This document shows positions 26,301 to 40,640 of a stretch of 64,000 bases of DNA, in pieces. The first letter of the stretch is position 1; each line of letters starts with the position of its first letter. The position numbers and the translations under genes are program-made. The notes beneath the pieces are model-generated. The model was not told the origin of the DNA. It saw only the letters and a list, made by a program, of their open reading frames with translations, and made no database searches. Source of the stretch: Chamaea fasciata (Eukaryota > Chordata > Aves > Passeriformes > Sylviidae); NCBI GenBank assembly GCA_029207755.1, contig JARCOQ010000003.1:47908971-47972970 (forward strand), given 5' to 3'.

Positions 26301-29300
26301 GGCGGAGGAAAGGACAGAGCACTTTATACCTGACAGCAGGTTCTGGTAAAAGGAGGGTTCCTGATCTTCAGAGTGAGCCTTAACCCCTCTTCATGGTCTT
26401 TAAAGTTAGGGAACACTGAGGGAATCAGTAAAAATCAAATAATTTCTAAACCCTGTCTATTCGATTCAGCAAATACTTATCAAGGACTGTTTATTTTCAG
26501 GCGGAAAGTTATTGATTCAGGAGGATTAGCTGGGGCTGGGAAGTCAATGCCAGACTATGGAACTGGAGACAAAACTTGAATTTATCAGGATCTGAAGAAA
26601 GACAGATTGGCAGAAACTATAACAGAGTGACAGGGTAGGAGAGTAGAGAGGGAGCAGATTGCCCAAGAGGAGAGGGCAAAGCCTGGCAAGGATACAGATG
26701 CTGGCAAACTGGGGATATTCAGCAAAGCAGAGTTGATGGGATCCTATCTGGACCTTCTAGGCTTCTCCTAGTGTGAAGAGATGAGTGCATGGCTGAGAGG
26801 TGTGAGGTGCTGTAGGGCAAAAGGAGCAGTAGGACAGGTGTGATGGGGACAGACTGCCCTGGCTGGGGTCTGCAGTCCCCAGCAGTCCTCAGAGGACAAC
26901 CCATGACATTGGGGTGGGCTGGCCAGCAGTGATGGGAATGCACACTGGCTGAAAATCTGGTGTGTGGGAACAGGGGCAAGGAGAAAAGGTCTGCCTTGCA
27001 ACCAGAATTGCTCCTATAAAGCTCACATAAAGCAAAGCTATTTTGTTCTAAGTGGCTTACATTTTCACTTTTCAGGCTAGGAATCCAATCTATTCTGACC
27101 TGTTTGCCATGCTTCAGGTTAGCATAAAATGTGCAAATCTTATAAGTATAACAGATAAAGGACTAGCATAATTTAACACCTAAAATACAGCTTTCTGTAA
27201 ACCTCTCCTCATACAACCAACACATTCAGCTCTTGGCTTATGAATATGAAGTGCGAAGCAGCTGTATGACATCCCATGTATCACTATGGGTTGACAAATT
27301 TTACTTACCCTGGGGGAAACTGTATTTTTCAGGGTTGGTCCTACCACGGGTGTAAGCTCCAGCAGAGTACAGCATTTATAGCACCACACCACAGAGATCT
27401 TGCTCTGAAATGCAGGGAAAGAATTAATTAAAACATAAAGTGCCTGTACAGTGATTTTCCCAGGGTCACAAACAAATGCTTTGCTTGACATGAAGACTTA
27501 ATGTAATGACTCAAATCCAGAGAAACGAAACAATTGGAGGTTACAAAGCATCAGTGTTGGGATTTGTTTCTGAAGAAAAGTTCTGGGTTTGCTTTTGCTT
27601 AATTCATTGCAGTTTAAATTTTTTTTTCTTTGCTTATAATGACAGTAATTTACCACAACGGGGAGGAAATCCAGACAGGTGTGACATGGGCTGTGTTGTC
27701 CTTGACTGGCTGGGGAGGAGTGTGGCTGAGCTGGCTGTGGTCCTGCCATCAGCACCTGAGTGGTGTCCAGCCCTCCTGCCCTGCTCCCCTCCTCCATGCC
27801 TACCCTTCTCCCTTCAGCCTCACCAAACCGTCTTCATCTACCATTTCAAATAGCAGCTGTGTTGGTGCTGCAACTTAGGCTTGCAATTAAATTGCAGGCT
27901 GAGGTCTTTCATGAAAAATGCCATGGGATTATGAATGATCCCAAGCAATCAAAACAGGACATGTCTAGCACAAGAGGGCTGCTGCTGCTTGTTGGTGCAT
28001 CAGAGAAATTGTTCAAGTAGTTATCAGCTGTGATACCATTTACCTGTTGTGATTCAATGAGGTCACACCTCCACAGGCAGGAATCTTGGTGATATGTAGA
28101 TAACCAAGCACATGGATAGGTACCCGAAAACAATGCTCAACACCCCCCCCCCCTTCAAGTTCACAGCTTTCTCAGGAAAAATTTGGTGCTTAAGTGCTTC
28201 TGTAAATTCCCTAAGAAGCAAAGCTTTACAGGTAAGCATGGCCTGATTTCCACTTATTTCAAGGAGCTAAATATCTTTGAGGATCTGCTTCTAACTGCTT
28301 TATAACTCCAGATTCCAGCATAAGATGGAGCCAGATACTAAGTTTGCGCTGCTCTGGGTTTTCTTTAGCATTGACTAGTTCTTTTACTGGTATACAGAGG
28401 AGTGCTAGCAGGCAAACTCCAGAATGATTTCCATATGCCCAAATGTTACAAAGACCACACTTGGATCGACTGGCACACTGCTCTCATTGTCCTTACAAGT
28501 TGTTGCTCTAGAAATTGAAGCATTTGATATAATCACACTCTGTCACATCTGCACTTGAAGGGAAACATCTAAAACTTTTTTTAATGTTCTAAATGAACTG
28601 AAACTAACAAGTTGCTACTTCATAGCTGACCTTAATGAATCTACACCCTGTATGTCTTCTGCTGACCAAGGAGCTCCACCATAATGCACAAAACATGGAA
28701 AAGAGGCTGGGGTTGCATAGGGACACTGAAATAAAAGCACAAGCAGCTTTGTGAGAACATGATCTGTTACTGTGTTAGTAAATGGGATCTGCAACCCAAA
28801 TAAAATATCTGAGTAGACTGAAGCAAGAATGAAACATGATACAAACTCCATTTTTGTCCCAGGGGAAAAAATGTGATTTGTTAACACCCACAGTAGCTGC
28901 TCATGGCAGAAATATGTCAATGAGTGCTGCCCGTATGGAAAGGCAGCAGAACTCCTGTTTCAGCAAAATCTTTTGAGAACAGGGTTTGTCATAAGCTGCT
29001 GATATTACACAATATCATATCCAAGGTGGTGAAAGACATCAATTTTTTTATTTGGAACAACTGCCAGAGAAATACATGATGGGTCAATGACCTCGCTACG
29101 TGGGGGGAAAAATTCCTGGGTGTCTTTCTTCAGGAATGCATAAGTAATTATTTGCACTTCTTCATTCTGCATGAGAGAAATTGTTTGCATGTGAGCAATA
29201 ATAAATTAGGCACTTTAAATAGTTGATCCTCTGCTGGCAGAAAAATGTCAATACAAAGGCAGTTTCCAGTAGCTAAGATTTGTAATAGAATTCAAGTCCT

Positions 29301-32300
29301 TTGTGGAAAGGGCATTGGATTTAAGGATCTCATCTTTTTCTGTAGTGGAAAAATAAGTAAGAACCTTGTCTATTTAGGTGAATCTATACTCTTGATAAAA
29401 AAATTTATAGGATTTTCAACTGGCTATTAGATTTAGAACGAACCCATTTAAACATTGTTATTCTTACCCTTATTCTTAGCTGAAGTACTGGATTTTGCTA
29501 ATGCTTGTGGCTGGTTAATGGGGTCGCTGCAGTATTGAAAGAATAATTATCAGAAACAGGGTTTCTCATTGTTTTCTCAGAGTTTCATTGTTTTCTCTGC
29601 AGTTTATTGTTACCATTACTCTTTTGAGATGTATATCAAACAAAGTTACCTAAATTGCCTCAGAGAACCTCATTGCAAAGTGATAGATTCCAACAACTTA
29701 GCTGAAAGGACAAGTTGCCTTATGATTTTAACACTGCTCTGCCAGCTGCCCCCTCCCCAGTTCAAAAGACCATTATGGTTTAGTCTCTGAATAAAGAGTT
29801 ACAGTTGTGCTACTTCACCTTCATTACATCCCTGTGACTATCACTACTTCAAGCAGACTTCGTATCTATTTTCTAAAATTTCCCAGGGCAAGAATAATTA
29901 TGCAGATTATAATCATGGTTTCCACAAAATGCATTATAGCAACCCTTTTGAAGAAGGTTCCATGTAAAATAGAATGAAAAGACACATACACAGGACTCAA
30001 TCAAGTCCTGCAGTAAAAACTTAGAGGATATTTCTTCTGGAATGCAGTTATGTAAAAATGACTTCTGATTTCCAACTGAATTGCTTCTTACAATATCCAG
30101 TCCATTAGTTGTTTGACAGAAATTACTTTTATTGCCTCTTACCCTTGAGATATAGCACATACCAATGCCATTTTTAAAGTCTCCTTTCAGTACAGAACCA
30201 CCTCTTGCAGCCAGAAAGAGACAAAGACTCCAGCAAGGCCTTTCAGCTCTCTTCTCCCCCTGCCTGGCCTCATGCACTGTAAGGATGGCCTTTCTCTAAC
30301 AGTTTTTGTTGTTGTTGTACAGTTTGTAATTTATTGCAAGTATCCAGGGAGGTAAATTGACAGGCAGCTGCATGTTAGGGTGATATTTCTCTCCTGACAA
30401 CACTAGATGGACCCAGACATAGGAAACAATGTGGTATCATGAGATATTTTTGCTGAATATGACACTTTCAATTGAGCATCCTCAAGACTGCTTCGGCTTT
30501 AAATCTGAATTTGCCTGATATAACAAGGATTTGACACTGACCCTTCACCTGACAGTAATACATTTTTTATCTTTTAATAACATACAGTAATGCTGCTTTC
30601 TGATTTCAGAGAGCTCTTTGAGTAAACAAATCATATTCATCGCCTAGAGACTAACATGCCTTTCCAGAGTCTATAAAGATGAGAGATAAGCCGAAAGGCA
30701 GGCTTGAAGAAGTTTTCAGCCATCTAACAGAATATTTTTAGGAGCACACTGCTGCACCAGTTAGAAATTACTACTTACTTTTACTTTTTAAAGGTACAGT
30801 TGTTTATATGATATCTTGAATTGGTTTCTCAATTCTGTTTGATCCCAGTGTACTGATGGTTTCAAAATGAGTCTTTATGCCAGTTTCTCAGAAAAAAAAA
30901 TGTTATGTGCATATACTGTCTAGCTGCCTATGCTGAGCAAATTATTTTTGAACTCCAACTTCAATTTACAATTTCTCTTAAATTTCACATCACACTAGAA
31001 GCAATCCCCTCCAAGTTCTGATTCTCTCTCTGGTCATCATTTCTGTTAAAATGGGAAGAGCAGTCCCACTTGTACCATCACACCCACACCCCATGGCAGA
31101 AATGCTGAAGCCTGGAGAGTGTTTGGTCTGGCAGAAATGAGTCAGTGTGGGGAAGAGCAGTGAAATAAAGCCTTTAGACAGTGATGCCTTAAAAGAGAAA
31201 ATGAAGACCTTACTAATACAATTGAGGACTTTTGTTTAAAGGACATTCTTGCAATGTCCAGGGCACATCAGCATTGCAGTGTGAAACCGACGCAGCATGT
31301 TGGTTTCATGCTGCATGTACCCCTGGGTCCACCCAGCAGAGCACAGCATGGACTTTCCTCCAGACTCAATTCTGCGTGACAGCTGCCACTTACAGGGAAC
31401 TTCATTTGGCAGCTGGTGGTAGGAATGAAACGTGTCCAGAACAGTAGGATGACAAAAAATTAATTAACTGTGGTTTAGCTTGGGAAATTAGCTGGATGAG
31501 GGGAAGCAGCAAGATTTGTTTGAAGTTTGAGGAATAGCCTCAGCAAAATATTTCAGAATAGAGAGGAGACACATGAACATACTTGCAAACCAAGAAGAGT
31601 TTCCAAATATGCGTTTACAAGGTGAAGGCAGAAAGACACACACACACACACAGAGGATGGAACATCACCCACATATATGTTTTAAAGTTCTTAATGAGAC
31701 TTTTGAAACTGTGTTCAAACTGGAAGGGAATATTTTTGTGTAGAACAGTGGAGAATAATTACTGACAGATTGAAGTGATTACCACATGCATTGTACCATT
31801 TATTTTATCAATTGAATTCTATGATTTGTTCCTTATCCTAGAGTCATGTAATGGCATTAAGCAATGATTGTGTGCTAGCAAGGGTAATCAGAATGAAAAT
31901 TAGCCTTTTTCAGTTGAATTAATTGTCTCTATTTATTCTGCTTCCAATTCAGCTTTTAGCCATTATTTGTGGTCTATTTTAAAAAGATTGCATCTCTTCT
32001 GCAAAACCACTGTCTTCAGCAAAACCACTGTCAGAAATAAGAGCAGTTTTACAAAAACTGAAATAATGCAGTGTTTCTCATTTCAGTTGGCTGTGCCTTC
32101 CATACTTAGTTTTTGGCTTGAAAAGAAAGCCATTATATTCAGATAATAGTTTTCCCAGCCAAAAGCGTGCACTCATATGGAAAAGATTGACTGTTAGACT
32201 AAAGCAAAATCTGTAATCTACACACAATGACATTTTATAATAGCAGCCTAAGCTAAGTAAAGGCATTTTGTTTTTATTAAAAAAAAACTCCTGAGAAACC

Positions 32301-33581
32301 ACAGGGCTGATGTCTCTGAATCCAGACCAGCAGCCTAGTACCCCATTGTGCTTTTGACAAAAGCTGATTTGTTCAGTTCCAGAAAAGACTGGGATGGCTG
32401 TATCAGTGTTCTTGTAATATGGCTAAGGTTGCTTTCTGATACAGCTTTGTCTTGCACAGGAACTGAGTCCCAAAATTTTTGAAGTACTTATTATTGATCC
32501 CCCATAATGATTGTTAAATGACTCAAGGTTCACTTCATTGCCATCAGACCTATGTAAAAAATCCACACTGTTGCTTTCATTATGTATTTTGGAGTAAATT
32601 TTTCCTCTTGCTCTGCCTCTTGCCCCCCTCCAGGCAGACAGTAATCACAAGTGTGCATAAAGCATCCTCCAAGAAACAAGATTTTCCTGGCAAACACAAA
32701 TTAGGAGTAGGATTATACAGGGTGCAGCATACCCAAGTGTTTGATTTGGTCAGATTTTGGGTGACCCACAGACTGGTGCTGCTCTTTCTGTCCCTGGGAG
32801 ATTTTCTCAGGGCTTAAGAGAGGTGAAAGGCTGTGTGCATAGCAGGCCCCTCTGTTGTACTCTGCTTGTTAGAGAACAAATTTAAATTGAAGGGTAATAG
32901 CATGAGGTGGAAGAGTCAGAGAAGCCAGATGACATCTCACAGGTATCCAGAGATGCCCACTATTTGCTAAACATGACACTAGACCCAGCAAGCAGTTGGA
33001 GCATCGACTCTCTACACAGACCTTTTTCTTCCTGCCATCCTTGGCTCATGCCCTCCACCTCTGAACTCACCAGCTGCCCACAACACTCCTGTGGTGGCAA
33101 TCCAAAGGCTTTTCTTCTTCCTATCCCTCACTTGTCCAAAATGCAGCTGTGCCCTGCCTGGCCTCCAGCAGGTCTGGCTGGGACCATGCCCAGCCCCTCC
33201 TGCACTGGAAATGCTGTTCCTGAGCCCAGGTCCCTCCAAATCCTCCCTTCTTTTTTATCCCAGTCCCTTGTTCCCATATGTGCATCCTGCCCAGCCCCAG
33301 GGGTCACCTTACCTGGGAAGGGGCACAAAGCAGGGCTAACAGCCCTGCAAAACCCCAAATTCTACACATCCCATCCTGCTGCCTCTCATTTCTCCTCCTC
33401 GTGGTATAACAGCATCTTCTTCATCCACTTGATGGTAAAAGGGTGGCTGCTAAGACAAAGGCTTGGAGAAACCTTCCTCTTCCACAAGGTACCTCCACTC
33501 CTATGGCCCAGCAGAATTTGTTTCCCTGGCACAGAAAGCAAGGAAAACCCTCTCCTGTGAACTGCTGTGCTGAGGAACATG

Positions 33582-33587
<6 letters not shown>
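23336..33587. other. intergenic, no gene seen
   Basis: About 10 kb without a recognisable exon, tRNA or repeat family. Small features: C11 run at 28143-28153, tandem copies of a TTTCATTGTTTTCTC-like unit near 29561-29597, a short (AC)n run near 31638-31652, and two copies of GCAAAACCACTGTC (32001-32014, 32019-32032; period 18). The block 30290-30690 has a conserved-element-like texture but no decisive motif. A C-rich open frame at 32907-33560 is discussed in the findings. Confidence 0.5.

Positions 33588-33627
<40 letters not shown>
33588..33627. repeat. A40 homopolymer
   Basis: Forty uninterrupted A, the longest homopolymer in the window. It sits 28 bp after the end of an unrecognised C-rich open frame. 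It could be the tail of a recent retrocopy or a slipped mononucleotide repeat. No AATAAA lies just upstream and no flanking duplication was seen. Confidence 0.95.
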
Positions 33628-33629
<2 letters not shown>

Positions 33630-36600
33630 GGAGCACATTTTTTGAGCAAGGTTTTCCTGTACCTTACACAGTGGTAGGAGGAATTAATATAAAAAGCTGC
33701 TGAGTGTGTGAATCTTTTAGGTGACTTGATCAAAGCAGAAGTTTCTAGAGACCCATAATATAGTTATACAGGAACTTTTAATGGGAAGTTTTACTACAGC
33801 ATATACTAGTTACTGCATTACTCCCGTGTGCAGAGGAGCAAAGGATAATGCTGTCGGGAAGACATACAACTTCCCATTTCCTATGCAGTAAATCATCCCA
33901 CGTAGGAAAACAGGAGTTTGCAATTTCAGTCATTCTTGATGCCCTAAAATGCACCAGCACAGCTTTTAATTAAAACTATGGAGCAGGAAGGGCTTTTATT
34001 TCACTCCAGAGCAGGATGGGTGGTAATGATGAGAAGGGGATGGCTCTTTGCTTATTAACTTGCAGTATTACCAGTACTCCTCCCATGAACAGCCATCTGA
34101 GAACAACGGGGTGTATTATTACAGGGCACAGCCACTGCCGAGCCTGTGAGGGTGTTGCAGATCCCACTCACAGAGACCTGGCATACCCACGTAAGCCCTG
34201 TCCCATGAGTCTTCAGCCAAAATGTGACACTTCACTGGAAACTCTGAGAATGAATTAAGGAAAAAATCTGCTCCTGTGTCACGTGCATTGCCTGCAGGGA
34301 GCAAGTGTCCCAAGGCACAGCAGACCTGCAGAACAGCAACTGTGAGGCCAAAAGAACAGGCGCTCTGCACACCAATTTCTTTGCACCAGAGTGTGTTTGC
34401 ATCTGCAGTGCTCTTTGGACAGATGTGGCCACATCTCAGTTCACTGAAGTAAGCTGCTGTTCTTCTTACATTAAGAAACATTGTCAGTTAATTTGCCCTC
34501 GAGCAGTGGAGGGTAGGGGTCTTTTCTTAAAGTAAAAGAACTGTAAAACTCAAAGGCTGTCCCTTCACATTCAGTTCACAGTCCCCTTGGAAAATCTCGG
34601 GGGTCAGAACCCCAGTGTTAGAGTCAGAGAAGCCAGTAGGACCACAGAAGAGGTACCTGAGTCACCTCCCACCATCTGCAAAGGACAAGAACCCCACTGG
34701 CACCACTTTGAGGGGGACAGAGATTCTGGTCTGTAGTCAGGGGCCAAGGCTGCAGCGCCAGCCTCTGGCTCTAAGTTTCTTTCCACCAACAGAAGAGCCT
34801 TGGAGTCAGTGCTGTCCTCACCCTGGCTGCCAGACAGATTTGAGGCCAGTCACTCCTGGGCTGTCACAAGCCACTGGTTGGCTCCAGGTGTGACTGGAAA
34901 CACATGGCCCATGTCTGACAGTGTCCATATGTGAAGTGATACCTGGGTAACACGGGTCCTCTGGTCAAGCAGGTGTCTCCTCAGGCATTGTTTCCAGCTG
35001 CTCACAAAGGGGCTGCCTGCTGCCCGTAGGCCCTTTTTTGTGCCACTCTTCTAAAGCAAATCCTTTTGTACACATCCCCAGGACAAAGCTTCATGCCAGC
35101 ACTCACTGAGAAACTTTCCTCCAGTTCTGACAAACACCATCCTACACAACACAGCCACAGAGGTCATTTCAGAGCCAGCTGTCAGGCTTCTCCCTCTGCT
35201 GCCTTCCCTCTTCTTGAGAGCAGCAAATGCAAGCAGGCTTGTCTCCATGTCCATTGCCTTCTCAGAACCCTGTCCCCTCAGAGCCATCATTGCTCCTTCA
35301 GTGGGATGCCAGGTGTCTCATGATCAGTGAATTATGCCAAACGCTACCACTACTGGTTGGATTTTTCAAACAGTCCAACTTCTCTTTTTCCATGCTGTTT
35401 ATATTAGGAAGCAGCTCCCTGTAAATGCACAAACCGTCACATTTTCTCATTTAAAATGCATTCTTAAAAGACTTCAGAACAATAGCTGCAAAAACATGTC
35501 AAGAAGAGCATCGGTGCTGTGCTAACCAGCTCAAGACTTTCTTGTTTCTGCCTCCTTGCCTCTCTGAGCTATGCTGCAAATTCTTTTACCAGGCTGTAGC
35601 CTACGGGACCACAGGCTCAGATCTCCATTTTTCCCATGTTTTACATTGCCAGTAACGATCAGGTAATAGACCAACAATAGCAGCTCAATGATAAAGCAAG
35701 ACATGCAACTCACACTGACTGAGAGCAAATGACAACCTTATTGTATATAGTGCAAATATAAAGAAATTCCTTTAACACCTGCAGGAAAAAATTAGGAAAT
35801 TGCTTCCCATCAGTCCAGTGGGGGAATACAGCAAGTTACCATTATTCACATAGCCTTTGCCTTTTCCCCAGGTTAAATCAAAAGGAGTGGGGTTTTCAGG
35901 CTTGAAATTTGCTCTCCAGGATGTGGTACATGGCCAATCCCTGTCACTTCATACTTTGAAAGACATCTTGATGATCTGACATAAAACCCTGCTAAACTCT
36001 GCATCCACTTCAGCCATCCCCACTCCCACTACTGAAATATGCTGAAGTAATGAAAGGCCTCAGATGCAATGCTCCCCAGGTCCAACATGATGCAAATCCC
36101 AAGAGTTGCCCTGTTCCCTGCAGAAAGCACACAAAGAGATTTTCTATTGTCCCTTAGGGCATGATCTGCTAAATACTTTCCAGTAGTTGTGATACTGGTG
36201 TCAGCCTCATAGCCCCAGCCATATTTAGGTATTCTTCAGTTTTCTTTACCTGAAGGAAGCTTGCATTGGTGACTACAACCCACAGGCTCCTTGCCAAAAC
36301 TAGTTCATGCAGCATGACTAGACTACTGGAGAGAAAGAAGCTGCTTACAGAAGAATCCCAAAAAAGAGCAAGAAGCAATTGCAAACAGTCAGACAGAGCC
36401 AAACCAACTACTATCCTTTTAAAAATGAGAGAAAGCTCTAGAAGTCAACACAACTTCCATGGATAGTGTTCTGACTACAAATAATATTTAGAAATGTGCA
36501 AAAAAAGTTTTCCAAAGGGGTTTAACTGAAAGAGTAGAATAAGGAATTAATTTCCAGAATGTCTTGAAAAAAACCTGTGAAGTGGTTGGGAACTCTAAAA

Positions 36601-39099
36601 CCCAACCAGTAACTGCTCTGCTAAAGACAAAATGGGAGGCAAAGGGCCTCTAAGTTCATAGCTAGAATTCACTTTGGATTCAAGCATATTAAAAAGAAAA
36701 CATGATGCAATGACCTTGATCAGTCCTTTTTCTAACTCTTATATTTAAAAAACACAGCAGTTCTTCCTTCTACAAATTAATATGAAGTTCTGCCATACAT
36801 CTTGAATGACAGATATGTGAATACTCAGTCTGAAGACAGAAACTCTAAGAAGTCTCATGAGACCTTGGACCACTGTGCTGCGTCCTTGAAGATCCTGGAA
36901 GAAAATCACCACAGTCAGTAGGTGACACTAACACTCAGGTAAAAAGTACTTAACTCAAGTGGTGCTGAGAGAGTTGCAGGTGCACAAGAGAATTGGGGGA
37001 TAACGGCTTGAAATTGTTTTCTGTTCACTCTGTCATGGGAGACTGCATTCCACATTATTCTTTCCAGGAGCGTCTTGCACCACAGAAATCAGAATTATAT
37101 AAAATTTCTCATTATGTCTGCTTAATTAGGCAGAGGAGTTCGTAAACTTATCAAAACATAAGCACAGTCTGACATTTTGATTACAAACCCCTTCAAACAC
37201 TCAACTCTCTATCAAGTCCTGCTCACACTGAGACTGCAGCAAGATACAAAAAAGCAGTTACCTGCTCCAAAACACATCAACATTTCCGTTTTGATCTTGA
37301 CTGTGGCTTTGCTACAGTCCTCCATCAGCCCTTCTGAGTAGTATTGGAATCAAACAGCTCTAAAGGAGTGTTTGAGGCTAAAGGAGTGTACCCCAGCTCT
37401 CAGTGGGGGCAGTGGAGATGGGTAGAGCTTCCTCCCTCTGAGCAGCCTGGGCACAACCCTTAGCCCGGATTGTCTCTTGTGGCTGGAAAATACAGAAAAC
37501 TGCTACAGCAAGTGAGCAGAGCTCTGCTACAATAATGAGTTGCATTTGCAAGCCCCCAAGCCCTCACTGAGGAAGCGTTAATTACACATTGTGAAGAATC
37601 AGTCAGCAAACTAGGAGGTGAAAAACTGCTGCTTGCTGCCATCCTGCTCTTGTGGGTTTACCTCAGTGCAGGACTGGGGGGGAAAACATCCCATTTCCTC
37701 AGGCCCGGCTGGGATGCCTCCTTTTCTCCTCAGGGAGGAAGCAGACATTGCCTCTTGCTTGGCTGACCCGAGGCCAAGGGAGCAGTCTAGCTGCACAAGG
37801 CAGGAGGAAGGAGCAGGCAAGAAGGGGGATACCACTGAACACCAACAGGCCAGTGGGCAACAAGGAGGGGCTGGTTCAGTGACCCTGCCTGGATGAAAAT
37901 TCCCAATAAAAAATCTGGGTAAGAAAAGTGCTGATGAGCGTATAATCATATGTCTGTAGGTCTTAAATGCGTTTAATTTACAGTACATGGGCACCAAAAC
38001 TGTTGAAACACGTGATGTGCAAAGGAACCACATTTTTAATATAGGTCTCATCAAATCCTGAGTTTCACTAAATGAAAATGCTTCACTTTGCAACCTCACT
38101 TTGGCACTCCCCTCTTGTCAGTCCATTGATCTGTGCAGTCCTACAGTACCCAAAGGGAGGAAGCTACTGCTACTACGTTGCTTTTTTACTTTTATTGGAG
38201 ACTAGCAGACCTAGTGAATAGCTGGAGGCAGTGTGACTGCTCCAAATATCTTGAATCCAATTAAACTGAAGATAAAACAATTTTTTGATTCCAATGCATT
38301 ATCCTTTTTATAACTCCATGCACTGCAGAGCTTCCAGTTCATTATGTGTAACAATCAGATATTAAAGAAAAAACAAAACAAGCCTGGAACTAGCAGACTT
38401 TTCCCAGAGATGAAACTGTATTCTCACATACTAAAACAACCAACAGTGAAATATTTTGCTATTTGACATCAAGAGATTTCAAAAATTTCTCCAAGGTACA
38501 GCAATTTCACTTCTCAGATTTACTGCCCAAGTCTCTCTTTGGATCCATTATTTCCCCACCACTGAGAGGATGTTTACAAAGCCAGGTTGTTTGTATTCCC
38601 CTCTCTCCCCAACAGCAAAAGACAGTAAATTTAATAAGACTGCAAGCTAGAAACTGGTCTGTGGCAAAGCTGAGCTTCAATTCACGAAAATCATACATCT
38701 GCTGTATTGTAAACATGGCAAAGAAAAAAACCAGCAGTTTCATCTCCTCTCCCCTTACACACTGGATTCTTCATTTAATAGACACTGACAAAATGCAGCT
38801 ACAGAAAAGGCTGTGCTTTACTGAGTCTGTTAAATGAACGACCTTAACTTTTCTGGTAGCTTAAAAAGATAACAGGACTTCACATTGTCACCATTAGTAT
38901 TTACATTTCAGAATGTTTTTAGGCATGTTTGGGGATATCACTGCAGATGAACCATTTCACACCTCTCGGGGTCCTTCAGGGCTACTCCCAGTCAGCCTGG
39001 CTGCTCTGCTTGTTATAAAGCACAACTCACACCTTCCTGCTGCTCTAGCTAGCAGAAAAATAACTGGTCAGGAAGAAAAGGAGTAAGCTACACTCATTT
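33628..39099. other. intergenic, downstream of STXBP5
   Basis: No recognisable gene. Patches at 34260-35330 and 37640-37890 are richer in G+C than the surroundings and carry medium open frames on both strands without family resemblance. An alternative, more distal STXBP5 polyadenylation signal (AATAAA on the minus strand at 38196-38191) is possible. Confidence 0.5.
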
Positions 39100-39117
39100 C
39101 AGGAGAGATTTGAATAG

Positions 39118-39123
39118 TTTATT
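39118..39123 (-). terminator. STXBP5: candidate distal polyadenylation signal AATAAA of STXBP5
   Basis: TTTATT on the plus strand reads AATAAA on the transcript. It is followed within 40 nt by a GAGTGTAG element and then U-rich sequence, a reasonable cleavage context. Confidence 0.5.
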
Positions 39124-39245
39124 TTGCCCAATCAAGAGCCCTTCAGCATAATGACACATTCATATACACATATATGAACATTTTTTTCTGAAACATTAAT
39201 GTATAATACATTTTAAATTTAAAATACCAGCTGCACAGGTATTTT

Positions 39246-39253
39246 TATTTACA
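39246..39253 (-). promoter_or_regulatory. STXBP5: Pumilio-type site UGUAAAUA in the 3'UTR
   Basis: Plus strand TATTTACA, transcript UGUAAAUA: the exact PUF consensus. It lies within the last 150 nt before the distal polyadenylation signal. Confidence 0.5.
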
Positions 39254-39737
39254 AAAATATTCCATACTTAATTTTTTAACTTCATTATGATGACATAGTT
39301 CAGTCCAAGTACATGTAAGTAAAATAACTCTATGCAATCTAACATAGTTGAGTTTGTAACAGTACAGTTTGCAGTTCATATGAAACTATATTTGTAGACA
39401 GATGGATTTGCAACCCTACCTAAAAATGCATATTCCAGTAATCATCCTCAGAAGAGCTAGTGGGGCTCAGCAAGACTTAACTGAAGAATAAGTTGCAATG
39501 AACATAAGGGAAAAAGAAAACACACATGTACACATTAACATATACAGAAACGAGAACTGCTACACATCAAGCATGCTTACCCAGGAGTGGGCAATGTTAG
39601 AAAAATTTACGGATGTATTTTTTTTCCCCCATGGTGCTGGTACAATGAAACAGCAGCATAACTAGAAAGCAGCATGTTTTCCTAGTTCTAACCACTACAG
39701 ATAGCAGAGCTCAGGTCTAAAATAACACAGTACTGCT

Positions 39738-39745
39738 TATTTACA
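39738..39745 (-). promoter_or_regulatory. STXBP5: Pumilio-type site UGUAAAUA in the 3'UTR
   Basis: Plus strand TATTTACA, exact PUF consensus on the transcript strand. Confidence 0.5.
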
Positions 39746-40594
39746 ATTCTGTTTTAAAAGGGAATATTTAAAACATGTTCCCACCCCTCTCCCTTTCCAT
39801 CACCTATGACTGAATGGTAGTGGTAATCCACATACAACTCCTTACATGTTTTCAATCGAAACAGTTTAACTTCTAGTTATTTGCCTGGTAATACGGAACT
39901 TAGGTACTAACAGAAAGAAATACAAGTGTCAAAGTAACCTACAGCTGTAGGTTAGCTTAAACGTTTCTAGGAGCACATGGAACTACGAAAAGAAATACTG
40001 ATTGACATCTTTCATTTGATTGTTTGGTGTTTCTGCCTCATTTCTCTTTTTCCTATTTTTTCCCCCGCTTTTTAAATATTAATGCCTACATCTTTAAGTC
40101 TAAACTTTATAAGGTGTAAAAGAACCCAGAAACAGTACACTCATCGGACTTGAAACAGTAATAAGGTAGGTATATAGCTCATCTTTACAATGGGTTTAAG
40201 AAGAAGAAATTGGCCCAGGTTAGCTTTACGATGAAAACGGAAGTAAAATTGTTTTAAGTGATTCACCTACACTACACCCCTTTTTCCCGATTCTGTTCAC
40301 TTCCACCCCTCAAGCATCTTTAATTTCTGTCTACAGAGTATTTGAAGATTTTGTGGTAGTAGCAGAGTTATCAACATCCACCCGAAAAGACTCAAATCCA
40401 GGAAATTGGCTGGCACGAGGGAAGGTTCAAGTGACAAGTTGTCCTTCTACCTGGAGAGGGAGGCAAGGCACTGCGGTCCTTCCCTCCCACACCAGACACT
40501 GTCTGCAGTCAGTGCCCACCCAGACATGTTAAACCACAAGCAGAAAGTAGAGGGCACTTCAGCCACAGACTTAAGTTTTCCAACACGTTTCAGA

Positions 40595-40640
40595 TACAAA
40601 AAACCCCCAACAAAACAAACCCACATAAAAACCAACCTTG
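40595..40640. repeat. short A/C tract in the STXBP5 3'UTR
   Basis: A6-C5 followed by AACAAAACAAACCC-like units. A smaller A8-C4 piece lies near 40783-40795. Confidence 0.75.

Noticed and set aside
37611..38099. 162-codon minus-strand frame downstream of STXBP5
   Set aside because: Low-similarity composition-driven frame in a GC-richer patch, opposed by two plus-strand frames over the same bases. No family seen.
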